From Acidobacteriota bacterium (GTDB lineage: Bacteria; Acidobacteriota; UBA6911; RPQK01): a DNA stretch of 16,288 nt. The translations under genes were made by a program, and so were the position numbers. The notes beneath the pieces are model-generated. The model ran no database searches. It saw only the letters and a program-made list of their open reading frames with translations, and was not told the DNA's origin. The stretch spans positions 1-16,288 of the forward strand of contig RPQK01000076.1 in NCBI GenBank assembly GCA_003819755.1, written 5' to 3'. Shown here one piece after another: positions 1 through 7,086 of the stretch (its first letter is position 1; each line of letters opens with the position of its first letter).

Positions 1-650
1 ATTTCCTCCATTCCCTGAGAGCTGACGATCTCAAAGGATGGAAAGCCGCGATCGGGAACTTCCAGCTCGACCATCCGGCTGTCCAGTTTCCCGGCCCGCA
101 GCTGTTGCCGCAACTTTTCCCGCGCCTTTTTAAGTTCATCGCCTTCCTGCGGGTTCTGTTCCTTGCTGCCATTCCGCTTCCTGGATTTCTTGTTCGGCGG
201 AAGCAAGAGATCGAGAAGCCGCTCCTCCGCATGTTTTTCGGCTTTCTCTTCCACCTGTGCGGCCTTTTCCTGCCGGACCATCTCCACAGAGATCTCCGCC
301 AGGTCGCGAATCAGGGATTCGACATCACGGCCGACATATCCAACCTCGGTGAATTTGCTAGCCTCGATCTTTATAAAAGGCGAGTTGGCGAGCCGAGCCA
401 GGCGCCGGGCGATCTCCGTCTTGCCGACGCCGGTCGAGCCAATCATGATGATGTTCTTGGGCTGAACCTCCTCGGCCATCTCGGGATCGAGCTTCTGACG
501 CCGGATCCGGTTGCGAAGAGCAACGGAAACGGCGCGTTTTGCCCGCCGCTGGCCGACGACGTATTTATCAAGTTCCTGGACTATCTGCCGGGGGGTCATG
601 TCGTCCAGATTTTGAACGGCTTCTTCCGGCTCGGTGTTTGTTTGGGACAT
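1..650 (-). CDS. hslU: ATP-dependent protease ATPase subunit HslU (partial, C-terminal part outside the window)
   Basis: This is the AAA+ unfoldase of the cytoplasmic HslVU protease, which feeds unfolded substrates into the HslV chamber. About 216 N-terminal residues are present and the gene runs off the left edge. The N-terminal signature MTPRQIVQELDKYVVGQ (from residue 18), a Walker A GSTGVGKTE (71-79) and the pore motif GYVG (104-107) are visible, followed by a charged, Lys/Glu-rich stretch at about 130-180 that corresponds to the inserted I domain. The usual second residue of the Walker A is Pro; here it is Ser. The start is uncertain: an ATG at 650 has GAGG directly against it with no spacer, an in-frame ATG lies at 656, and Met18 (near 599) is where the E. 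coli protein begins to align. The gene sits 24 nt downstream of hslV on the same strand, so the two form an operon. Family identity is seen directly and is secure. Confidence 0.96.
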   Translation of the reverse strand, partial: MSQTNTEPEEAVQNLDDMTPRQIVQELDKYVVGQRRAKRAVSVALRNRIRRQKLDPEMAEEVQPKNIIMIGSTGVGKTEIARRLARLANSPFIKIEASKFTEVGYVGRDVESLIRDLAEISVEMVRQEKAAQVEEKAEKHAEERLLDLLLPPNKKSRKRNGSKEQNPQEGDELKKAREKLRQQLRAGKLDSRMVELEVPDRGFPSFEIVSSQGMEE

Positions 651-674
651 CCTCATTTTGGGAAAAGAGCGATT

Positions 675-1208
675 CTACAACACTTCAATGGTGATGGTCG
701 AATTGGTGAAGACGCAAATCTCGGAGGCAATTTTGAGAGACTCTTCGGCAATCTCCCGGGGCGTCTTCTCGGTATAGCGCGCCAGGGCACGGGCGGCGGC
801 CAAGGCGTAAGGCCCTCCGGACCCGATTGCAATAATGCCGTCGTCCGGTTCCATCAGATCCCCATTGCCGGAAATAAGGAAGGAAACTTTCTTATCGGTG
901 ACAATCAGCAACGCTTCGAGATGCCTGAGGATTTTGTCGGTACGCCAGTCTTTGGCTAGTTCGACGGCAGCCCGGGAGAGATTTCCATGCGACTGTTCCA
1001 GCTTGCTTTCAAAACGGGCAAAAAGCGCGAAGGCATCCGCGGTTGAGCCGGCAAACCCCGCCACCACCTTTCCTTCATGGAGCGTCCTGATTTTCTTCGC
1101 GTTGCTTTTGAGGACGGTATCTCCCTGACTGACCTGTCCGTCGCCTGCGACCGCTACATCATCACCCCTGCGAACCAGTATGATAGTTGTTCCCCGCAGG
1201 CCTTTCAT
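675..1208 (-). CDS. hslV: ATP-dependent protease peptidase subunit HslV
   Basis: This is the threonine peptidase of the HslVU complex, a proteasome-beta-like double hexamer in the cytoplasm. The 177-residue reading begins MKGLRGTT. The catalytic nucleophile should be Thr7, exposed after removal of the short MKGLRG propeptide, as in many non-enterobacterial HslV proteins. In mature numbering Asp17 (D23 in AGDGQ) and Lys33 (K39) are in place, as is the GSGG motif near residue 130. Upstream in-frame starts (TTG at 1247, ATG at 1238) would add an unusual MRSLYY-type extension and overlap the promoter, so I chose 1208. No Shine-Dalgarno sequence precedes it. hslU follows after 24 nt. Length and residues match the family, so the call is secure; the exact start rests on family alignment. 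Confidence 0.97.
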   Translation of the reverse strand: MKGLRGTTIILVRRGDDVAVAGDGQVSQGDTVLKSNAKKIRTLHEGKVVAGFAGSTADAFALFARFESKLEQSHGNLSRAAVELAKDWRTDKILRHLEALLIVTDKKVSFLISGNGDLMEPDDGIIAIGSGGPYALAAARALARYTEKTPREIAEESLKIASEICVFTNSTITIEVL

Positions 1209-1220
1209 GGTTCGTAAAGT

Positions 1221-1249
1221 ATAATATAAGCTTCGCATAGCGCGCAAAA
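1221..1249 (-). promoter_or_regulatory. Predicted sigma-70-type promoter of hslVU, very close to the start codon
   Basis: Reading the minus strand, TTTTGC (1249-1244), a 17-nt spacer and TATTAT (1226-1221) form a promoter with a good -10 and a weak -35. The -10 ends only 12 nt before the hslV ATG, so the predicted transcription start lies about 5 nt upstream of the ATG. This fits the absence of a ribosome binding site and suggests a leaderless or nearly leaderless mRNA. It is inferred from the sequence pattern only. Confidence 0.5.
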
Positions 1250-1255
1250 CGGTGT

Positions 1256-1373
1256 CCGTTCAGCGTTCACCTTTGACCGTTCACCGTTGCGCGTTCAGCG
1301 TAAAGGTGAGAATGGAGTACTGAGCAGGGAGCTCGAACGGTGATTCTCGAACGCTGAGGTGAACTTTGAACGG
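1256..1373. repeat. Degenerate intergenic inverted repeat built from GTTCA-type words
   Basis: The spacer between the divergent hslV and nadB genes is filled with variants of CCGTTCA and GCGTTCA on its left side and their complements (GAACGGT, GAACGCTGA) on its right. The best-matching arms are 1256-1272 and 1357-1373, which pair at 15 of 17 positions. Further copies lie at about 1276-1300 and 1334-1357. The right arm overlaps the alternative GTG start of nadB. The words differ from those in the other spacers of the window, but the architecture is the same. Confidence 0.75.
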
Positions 1374-1379
1374 TCCTTC

Positions 1380-2972
1380 ATGAACCACGAAACGGACTTC
1401 GTGATTATTGGCAGCGGGGTCGCGGGCCTTCGGGCTGCGGTCGAACTGTCCTCGCGCGGGCGCGTCCTTATCCTCACAAAATCACGTGCTGACGAGTCGA
1501 ACACCGAGTACGCGCAAGGCGGGGTGGCCGTTGCCATGAGCGATGAGGACCAGATCGGACTCCACTACCAGGACACGATTCGGGCGGGCGACGGCCTGTG
1601 CAACGGAGCCGCGGTGCGACTCCTGGTCGAAGAGGGGCCGGCCAGGATTCTTGAGTTGATCGAATGGGGAACCCAGTTCGACCGCGAAGGCGCGAAGCTG
1701 TCGTTTACCCGTGAAGCGGCGCACAGCCGCCGGCGCGTCCTTCACGCGAAAGGCGATGCGACCGGCCGGGAGATCAACCGGACTCTCCTCAAGAAGGTGC
1801 GAAGCCTGCCGGAGGTCACCCTCGTTCCCTACGCTTTTGCTCTCCGCCTTGAAATATCTGGCGACCGGTGCGAAGGAGTTTCCTATCTGACCAGGGGTGA
1901 GGACGGTACTCACGAGGTGGGCGCCGGTGCAGTGCTGTTGGCAACCGGGGGAATCGGGGCAACGTACCGTGATACAACTAACCCCGACATAGCGACCGGA
2001 GACGGCCACGCCCTGGCTTTCAGAGCCGGCGCGGCGCTGGCCGACATGGAATTTGTTCAGTTCCACCCGACCGCCCTGAAGCTTGCCACCGCCCCCCGTT
2101 TTCTGCTGTCAGAGGCAATGCGGGGAGAGGGTGGGAAGCTGCGAAATGCGGAGGGCGATATTTTCATGTCCCGATACCACCACCTGGCCGAGCTTGCTCC
2201 CCGGGACGTCGTCTCGCGAGCGATCTTCAGTGAGGCAAGCCGGACCGGAAGTGACGTGGTGTACCTCGATCTGACTCACCTGCCGTCAGGCTTCGTGGAG
2301 CAGCGGTTCCCGGGCATCTATGCCACCTGCATGAAGTTCGGGCTGGACATAGCTCGGCAACCCATTCCCGTCTTTCCGGCCGCTCACTACATGATGGGCG
2401 GAGTCCTGACCGATATGCACGGCAGGACCACCGTGAGGGGACTGTTCGCAGCCGGAGAGGTCGCCTGCACGGGGGTCCACGGGGCCAATCGGTTGGCCAG
2501 CAATTCACTGCTGGAAGGGCTGGTCTACGGCGCCCGCGCCGGCTGTGCGATGGCGGCTTCTCCCAGGAAAGCGTACACCCCTCGCTTCACTGACCTCTGT
2601 TCGGTGGCCTGGGAGCAGAATGAGACGGATTCAGCGCCGCCCGAACAGGAGCTCCGGCAGACTATGAGCGAGTTCGTCGGCATTGTCCGCCATGAACAGG
2701 GACTGCGTGAGGCGGCTGATCGTTTCGCTGCAACCCCCTTTGGCCGAGGCCAGGATCAATCGGCCCAGGAGGTAAACAACAAACTGATCAACGCGAGATT
2801 AGTAACCGGCGCCGCCTTGTACCGTCTCGAAAGCCGCGGTGCTCATTACCGGTCGGATTACCCTCACAGGAACGACTCCCAGTGGAAAAAGCGGCTGGTA
2901 GCGTGCTACGATCTCCCCGGACGGCGAGTACGGTATTCGACGGCGGAAATTGGAGGAACACGGGAAACCTGA
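1380..2972 (+). CDS. nadB: L-aspartate oxidase
   Basis: This FAD-dependent enzyme oxidises L-aspartate to iminoaspartate, the first step of de novo NAD synthesis, which NadA then converts to quinolinate; it is cytoplasmic. The 530-residue protein has the N-terminal dinucleotide-binding motif GSGVAG (11-16) and SNTEYAQGGVAVA (40-52). The catalytic segment is TREAAHSRRR, with Glu112 equivalent to E. coli Glu121. The active-site motifs QFHPTAL, APRDVVSRA, AAHYMMGGV and GANRLASNSL carry the expected His and Arg residues. AGEVACTGVHG and a C-terminal helical region follow. Length matches the family (about 530-540). A GTG at 1359 would add seven residues, but it lies inside the intergenic repeat and has no ribosome site, so I prefer ATG 1380, whose own ribosome site is also weak. 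No nadA or nadC is adjacent. EAAHS replaces the usual EGGHS or EGAHS, a small variation. Confidence 0.96.
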   Translation: MNHETDFVIIGSGVAGLRAAVELSSRGRVLILTKSRADESNTEYAQGGVAVAMSDEDQIGLHYQDTIRAGDGLCNGAAVRLLVEEGPARILELIEWGTQFDREGAKLSFTREAAHSRRRVLHAKGDATGREINRTLLKKVRSLPEVTLVPYAFALRLEISGDRCEGVSYLTRGEDGTHEVGAGAVLLATGGIGATYRDTTNPDIATGDGHALAFRAGAALADMEFVQFHPTALKLATAPRFLLSEAMRGEGGKLRNAEGDIFMSRYHHLAELAPRDVVSRAIFSEASRTGSDVVYLDLTHLPSGFVEQRFPGIYATCMKFGLDIARQPIPVFPAAHYMMGGVLTDMHGRTTVRGLFAAGEVACTGVHGANRLASNSLLEGLVYGARAGCAMAASPRKAYTPRFTDLCSVAWEQNETDSAPPEQELRQTMSEFVGIVRHEQGLREAADRFAATPFGRGQDQSAQEVNNKLINARLVTGAALYRLESRGAHYRSDYPHRNDSQWKKRLVACYDLPGRRVRYSTAEIGGTRET

Positions 2973-2975
2973 CGG

Positions 2976-3077
2976 TTGCGAATTGCGGATTGCTGAATTG
3001 AAATTGACGCTTCAAGCAATCGCAATCCGGCTCTTGACGGCCCTCGCAATTCGCAATCCCCAATTCGCAATCCGCAA
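2976..3077. repeat. Intergenic word repeat with inverted arms (GCGAATTGCGGATTG type)
   Basis: The 126-nt spacer between nadB and thrC is largely made of the words TTGCGAATTGCGG and GGATTG on the left and CAATTCGCAATCC and CAATCCGCAA on the right. The 12-nt word at 2976-2987 is the exact reverse complement of 3045-3056, and TTGCGGATTG near 2983-2992 pairs with CAATCCGCAA near 3068-3077. A CAATCGCAATCC copy sits at about 3017-3028. The repeat ends just before the thrC ribosome site. No gene is visible in it. Confidence 0.8.
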
Positions 3078-3083
3078 GTGATC

Positions 3084-3090
3084 GAGGAGG
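3084..3090 (+). promoter_or_regulatory. Strong ribosome binding site fixing the GTG start of thrC
   Basis: GAGGAGG lies 8 nt before the GTG at 3099. It is the best Shine-Dalgarno match in the window and decides in favour of a GTG start, because no ATG is positioned downstream of it. Confidence 0.85.
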
Positions 3091-3098
3091 GCTAGACT

Positions 3099-4313
3099 GT
3101 GTCATTCGTAAAGCACTTAGAATGCTCTCGTTGCGGCCACAACATTCCGAAGATCGAAACGCGGGGTGTTTGCCCGCTTTGCCAATCCCCCCTGCTGGTC
3201 CGCTACAACCTTCACCAGGTCAAGCGTCACGTCAAGAAAACCACTTTGCTGGATCGGCCTACCGACATGTGGCGCTATCTGGAAGTGATGCCGGTCGATG
3301 CCGATGAGGACATCATTTCGCTGGGTGAAGGGTACACTCCCTTGCTTCCCCTTTCACGTCTCGGCAAGTCAGCCCGGCTCCGAAACCTCTGGGTGAAAGA
3401 TGAGTCGGTCAACCCGACCGGCACCTTCAAAGCCCGCGGCCTTTCGGCGGCTGTCTCGATGGCACGGAAGCTGGGATTTAAGAAGCTGGCTATCCCTTCG
3501 GCAGGTAACGCCGGAGGAGCGTTGGCAGCCTACGGGGCGCGAGCGGGGCTTGAGGTCTTCGTTGTCATGCCGGTCGATACTCCCTCTGCCAACGTGATGG
3601 AGTGCCGGATGACCGGGGCTCGGGTAGAGCTCGTTGACGGGCTGATCGGTGACGCGGCCAAACGCGTAAACGAGTTGCAGGCCGCGGAGGGCTGGTTCGA
3701 TGTGTCGACTCTGAAAGAGCCGTACCGGCTGGAGGGGAAGAAGATCCTCGGCTATGAGATCGTTGAGCAGTTCCGATGGAAAGTCCCCGACGTAATCGTC
3801 TCCCCGGTCGGCGGCGGCATGGCTCTCATCGGCATCTGGAAAGCGCTCCAGGAAATGGAGGAGCTGGGCTGGATCACTTCCCAGAGGCCTCGCATGGTAG
3901 CCGTGCAGTCCGAAGGCTGCGCCCCGATCGTCAAGGCCTTTCGTGAAGCCGCCACAACCGCCGAACCATGGGTTCGCCCCGTGACCTTCGCGTCCGGGAT
4001 CCGCATTCCGAAGCCTTTCGGGGATACCCTCATCCTGCAGGCGTTGCGCGAAAGCCGCGGTCACGCGCTCGCGGTCTCCGACGAGAGCATTTATTCAGCG
4101 GTCCAGCAGATCAGCCGTGAAGAAGGGCTGTTCATTTGCCCGGAAGGAGCCGCCGGGTGGGCGGCGATTCGGCACCTGAGCGAGACCGGATGGATCAACC
4201 CCGACGAGACGGTCGTTCTCCTCAATACGGGGGCCGGCCTGAAGTACATTGACGCGCTGAACCGGTTTGCGAAGGAGCACCAACCGGTCGGTGCTGGAAG
4301 TGAAAAGCGTTAG
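3099..4313 (+). CDS. thrC: Threonine synthase (PLP-dependent, with N-terminal zinc-ribbon-like segment)
   Basis: This enzyme converts O-phospho-L-homoserine to L-threonine, the last step of threonine synthesis; it is cytoplasmic and PLP-dependent. The 404-residue protein begins with a four-cysteine segment (Cys9, Cys12, Cys25, Cys28) that looks like a zinc ribbon. Such a segment is seen in one class of threonine synthases and absent from the E. coli type. SLGEGYTPL (74-82) follows. The PLP-binding lysine is Lys111 in NPTGTFKARG, the substrate loop is PSAGNAGGALAAYGARAG (133-150), and the phosphate cradle is SPVGGGM (235-241). Length fits this class (about 400). The gene follows nadB by 126 nt on the same strand, but the spacer carries a large inverted repeat, so co-transcription is uncertain. 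A related fold-II PLP enzyme is possible in principle; the zinc-ribbon architecture and overall motifs favour ThrC. A T7 run follows the stop, without a convincing hairpin before it. Confidence 0.92.
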   Translation: MSFVKHLECSRCGHNIPKIETRGVCPLCQSPLLVRYNLHQVKRHVKKTTLLDRPTDMWRYLEVMPVDADEDIISLGEGYTPLLPLSRLGKSARLRNLWVKDESVNPTGTFKARGLSAAVSMARKLGFKKLAIPSAGNAGGALAAYGARAGLEVFVVMPVDTPSANVMECRMTGARVELVDGLIGDAAKRVNELQAAEGWFDVSTLKEPYRLEGKKILGYEIVEQFRWKVPDVIVSPVGGGMALIGIWKALQEMEELGWITSQRPRMVAVQSEGCAPIVKAFREAATTAEPWVRPVTFASGIRIPKPFGDTLILQALRESRGHALAVSDESIYSAVQQISREEGLFICPEGAAGWAAIRHLSETGWINPDETVVLLNTGAGLKYIDALNRFAKEHQPVGAGSEKR

Positions 4314-4318
4314 ATTTT

Positions 4319-4348
4319 TTTACAACTTTGGAATATCACGTGCATCAT
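4319..4348 (+). promoter_or_regulatory. Predicted promoter of the candidate small RNA
   Basis: TTTACA (4319-4324; 5 of 6 to the -35 consensus), an 18-nt spacer, and CATCAT (4343-4348; 4 of 6 to the -10 consensus) would start transcription at about 4355-4357. That is exactly where the first base-paired strand of the downstream fold begins (4356). It is a pattern-based inference. Confidence 0.4.
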
Positions 4349-4355
4349 AGCTATT

Positions 4356-4492
4356 GTCGGGCAACATGAGGCGGGACGGCGCTTCTCTCCTCCTTAGAGG
4401 TCCTGACAGGACACCCCAAAAGCCGTCTCGCCTCGCCCGGCACGAACGAACGAACGGAGCAAAGGGCACGAAGCAATTCGTGCCCTTTTTTT
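4356..4492 (+). ncRNA. Candidate stand-alone small RNA of about 137 nt, family unknown
   Basis: The stretch between thrC and the convergent VWA gene has no credible ORF but folds well as the plus-strand RNA. GUCGGGC (4356-4362) pairs with GCCCGGC (4435-4441). After a one-sided AACAU bulge, 4368-4380 pairs over 13 bp with 4422-4434, including one G-U pair. Inside the closed loop are two hairpins: CCUC-CUUA-GAGG (4389-4400) and GUCCUG-A-CAGGAC (4400-4412), which compete for one base. A CGAA-repeat linker (about 4441-4457) leads to a strong intrinsic terminator ending in T7. A promoter is predicted upstream. No plus-strand gene lies downstream, so a cis-acting riboswitch is unlikely. I recognise no known family; Acidobacteria-specific motifs, 6S RNA or a decayed mobile hairpin are alternatives. 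Confidence 0.5.
4461..4492 (+). terminator. Strong Rho-independent terminator
   Basis: The stem 4461-4472 pairs with 4477-4488 around a GCAA tetraloop (core GGGCACGAA / TTCGTGCCC) and is followed by seven Ts at 4486-4492. The T tract lies on the plus strand only, so it terminates rightward transcription: that of the candidate small RNA and any thrC read-through. Confidence 0.9.
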
Positions 4493-4512
4493 GTTTTGGC
4501 TTTGGCGGGGGA

Positions 4513-4621
4513 GCGAAGATAAGGGAAACCGCGGATCACGCGGATAAACGCGGATAACGCGGATAGGCTATCCGCGTTATCCGCGTTTATCCGCGTGATC
4601 CGCGGTTTCCCTTATCTTCGC
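4513..4621. repeat. Perfect 109-nt inverted repeat overlapping the end of the VWA gene
   Basis: Arms 4513-4566 and 4568-4621 are exact reverse complements (54 of 54) around a single central base at 4567. Each arm contains three to four tandem copies of a CGCGGATAA-type word. The right arm includes the stop codon (4612-4614) and last two codons of the minus-strand VWA gene, so the left arm is a flipped copy of the gene's 3' end. There is no T tract on either side, so it is not a classical intrinsic terminator, although an RNA hairpin of this size would be very stable. Confidence 0.97.
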
Positions 4622-7086
4622 CCGCCCGCCAGCCGGCTGGCTTCGCCGATCAGCCTGACGAACTCCGACCGATAGCCCTGGGGATCGAACTGCCGGCTGG
4701 TGTCGGCGATTTCCATCATCGACTGGAAGGTTGCCGAGCCTTTGAAAGGTGAGTTGCGCAGGATCATCCCGAACCCGGCGACGGCAGCCGCGAATCGGAA
4801 ATCATCCGAGGCGTGGGCGAACGTCCCAAGCCGATCCACGACCGGAACCTCCAGCTTCCGACTGGTCTCCTCGTTCGGCAGCTTGTAGCGGAGTTTCACC
4901 GTCAGCAGTTCTCCCCGCGCCGTGGCGGCCGCGGTTTTCCTCTGGTACTTCAACGGCTCGCCTTGAGGCAGATCCACCGGCACACCAATCGGGACAACCT
5001 CATACAAGGCTGTCACCGTGTGCCCCGCGCCGATCTCTCCGGCGTCCTTGCGATCGTCGTCGAAATCCTGGTGCGCCATGACCCGGTTCTCGTACCCGAT
5101 CAGACGGTAGGCCGTCACTTCCAGCGGATTGAACTCCACCTGGATCTTCACGTCTTTTGCAATCGTGACCAGGGTGCCGCCCATCTGCTCGACCAGCACC
5201 TTTCGGGCTTCGTCGAGGCTGTCGATATAGGCATAATTCCCGTTCCCTTTGTCGGCAAGCTTCTCCAGCATGGAGTCCTTGTAGTTGCCCATGCCGAAAC
5301 CCAGAGCCGTCAAGTACACGCCCCTGGCGGCCTGCTGCTGAACTTCCCGGACCAGTTCACCCTGGTTGGTCACTCCGACATTGAAGTCGCCATCGGTTGC
5401 CAGGATGACCCGGTTGATTCCGTTTGACTTAAGGTTCGCCAGGGCTTCCCGGTAAGCGAGCTGGATGCCGGCGCCGCCGTTGGTCGAGCCGCCAGCCTGC
5501 AGCTGGTCCAGTGCGTCCAGGATTCGCTGTTTCTCGGCGCCGGAGGTCGAGGGGAGCACCAAGCCAGAAGCACCGGCATAGACGACCATCGCAACCCGGT
5601 CCCTCGACTCCAGTTTCTCGATCAATAACCGCATCGCCTGCTTGACCAGCGGCAGTTTCACCGGCGAGTCCATGGAGCCGGAAACATCGAGTAGAAACAC
5701 CAGGTTGGCGGCCGGTCTTTCAGCCGGCGGCAATTCCCGTCCTTTCAAGGCCACGCGGACCAGCCGGTGGGCGGGCGCCCAAGGGGCCTGCGCCACTTCC
5801 GTGTTGACCGCGAAGGGCGTCCGGTCATGAGACGGCTCGTAGTCGTAAGGGAAGTAGTTGATCATCTCCTCGATCCGGACCGCATCGGGGGGTGGCAATC
5901 GACCCTCGCGCAGGAAGCGCCGGAGGTTCGAGTACGAGGCGGTGTCCACGTCGATCGAGAAGGTGGAAAGCGGGTCCTTCGCGACCGCCGTCATCTCGTT
6001 ATCCGCCTGGTAGTCGTAGGACTCGGTGTTGAACTCCTCGTCTTTCTCCGGGATTCGGGCTCGCGACGGCGCGATTTCGGTCCTTATTCCACCGGGAGCA
6101 GGACCAAGAACACCGCCGACAACTCCGCCGGGCACGCCGCCGAAGCTCTTTTCCCGAGGCGCCTGGGCGGGCGGTGGAGCAAGCCGACCCGCCTTGGGTC
6201 CCTCGAAGTAGAATGTGCTGGACTCTTGCTGCACGGCCCCGGACTGCAGCGCCAGCTGGACCTCCCGCGTCTTTCCCTCTTCAGCTCGCACCGGTCCTAC
6301 CTGGTTTGGCGTAAACCCCGATTTCACGGCTTGGATCTTGTACTCGCCTTCAGGTAGCGGCGGAACCGCAAACTGACCTCGAGTATCGGTCAGAGTGGAT
6401 TGCAGCGTGTTCGATTTTTGGGACGCCACCATCACGGAAGCGCCCGGGAGAGGCGCGCCCGTGTGGTCCGTCACTTTGCCCTTGAAAGCGGGAACGGCGG
6501 AAGCCATCTCGCTCCGGTTGACGGCTTCCACCTTGTCGATTGCAGACGTTCCGCCGGTAGCCCCCGTTCGGCTTAAGGCATCCCGCTTTTCTTCCTGCTT
6601 TTCTTCCTGCTCCTGGAGGATGATTACGTCTCCCGGCAAAGCCATTCCGCCCTGTCTTCCGGCCGCCGGCTGTTGTGCCATCTCCTTCTGCATCTGTTCC
6701 TGGACCGGCGAAACCGCCGTCGGCCGCTTGGCCACATCCCACGAAAGAACGAGTACGACGACGAAGCAAGCTGCTGCTGCCAGCGCGCCTGCCCAGCGCA
6801 GGGAAATCGTCTGTTTCGGGCGCTGCAAGGCAGGGCTGGCCGCGACACCCAGTCTGGGTTTTTCGAACTCCGCATGGAGCTCACTGCGACGCTCCGCCCC
6901 CAAAGCCATGACGGGCTCCGCAGCCAGAGCTTCGCCGACGTCTTCCATGGTCGCCTGCAGTTCTTCGAGTTCTCGCCGGGCGCTCTCAGAGTTGCTCAGG
7001 ATCTCGGCGATCTGCTTGCGGCGCTCATCGTCAAGCTCGTCAAGCAAAAAAGCCGTCAGTTCATGTTCTTGATAATCTTTCTTCAT
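4612..7086 (-). CDS. Membrane-anchored VWA (YfbK-like) protein with anti-sigma-like N-terminus and carboxypeptidase-regulatory-like domain
   Basis: This 824-residue protein is probably a sensor or regulator at the inner membrane. Residues 1-75 (HELTAFLLDELDDERRKQ and following) resemble the N-terminal domain of anti-sigma factors, but lack the zinc-binding cysteines. One membrane segment follows (about 97-117), then a Gln/Glu-rich linker, a carboxypeptidase-regulatory-like beta domain (about 198-280), a Gly/Pro linker (GGVPGGVVGGV, 317-327), a YfbK-type N-terminal region (about 355-420), a VWA domain with intact MIDAS (DVSGSM 467-472, Thr535, Asp565) and a C-terminal region (about 655-820) like DUF3520. 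With the N-terminus inside, the VWA part would be periplasmic. Its ATG overlaps the sigma gene's TGA as ATGA, so translation is coupled, which fits a cognate anti-sigma role. Domain calls come from motif recognition; the signalling role is inferred, and the ligand is unknown. Confidence 0.88.
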   Translation of the reverse strand: MKKDYQEHELTAFLLDELDDERRKQIAEILSNSESARRELEELQATMEDVGEALAAEPVMALGAERRSELHAEFEKPRLGVAASPALQRPKQTISLRWAGALAAAACFVVVLVLSWDVAKRPTAVSPVQEQMQKEMAQQPAAGRQGGMALPGDVIILQEQEEKQEEKRDALSRTGATGGTSAIDKVEAVNRSEMASAVPAFKGKVTDHTGAPLPGASVMVASQKSNTLQSTLTDTRGQFAVPPLPEGEYKIQAVKSGFTPNQVGPVRAEEGKTREVQLALQSGAVQQESSTFYFEGPKAGRLAPPPAQAPREKSFGGVPGGVVGGVLGPAPGGIRTEIAPSRARIPEKDEEFNTESYDYQADNEMTAVAKDPLSTFSIDVDTASYSNLRRFLREGRLPPPDAVRIEEMINYFPYDYEPSHDRTPFAVNTEVAQAPWAPAHRLVRVALKGRELPPAERPAANLVFLLDVSGSMDSPVKLPLVKQAMRLLIEKLESRDRVAMVVYAGASGLVLPSTSGAEKQRILDALDQLQAGGSTNGGAGIQLAYREALANLKSNGINRVILATDGDFNVGVTNQGELVREVQQQAARGVYLTALGFGMGNYKDSMLEKLADKGNGNYAYIDSLDEARKVLVEQMGGTLVTIAKDVKIQVEFNPLEVTAYRLIGYENRVMAHQDFDDDRKDAGEIGAGHTVTALYEVVPIGVPVDLPQGEPLKYQRKTAAATARGELLTVKLRYKLPNEETSRKLEVPVVDRLGTFAHASDDFRFAAAVAGFGMILRNSPFKGSATFQSMMEIADTSRQFDPQGYRSEFVRLIGEASRLAGGRR

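Noticed and set aside
105..959. A plus-strand open frame of 284 codons across hslU and hslV
   Set aside because: It is antisense to two well-recognised genes, starts in one and ends in the other, and has no ribosome site or family resemblance.
4296..4321. Intrinsic terminator right after thrC (T7 run at 4315-4321)
   Set aside because: No stable hairpin lies directly before the T run; the nearest complementary segments are within the gene and some 17 nt away. The T tract may instead be the upstream part of the small RNA promoter.
4813..5427. A plus-strand open frame of 204 codons opposite the VWA gene
   Set aside because: It is the complement of the VWA region; the minus-strand reading has a complete domain series with MIDAS residues.
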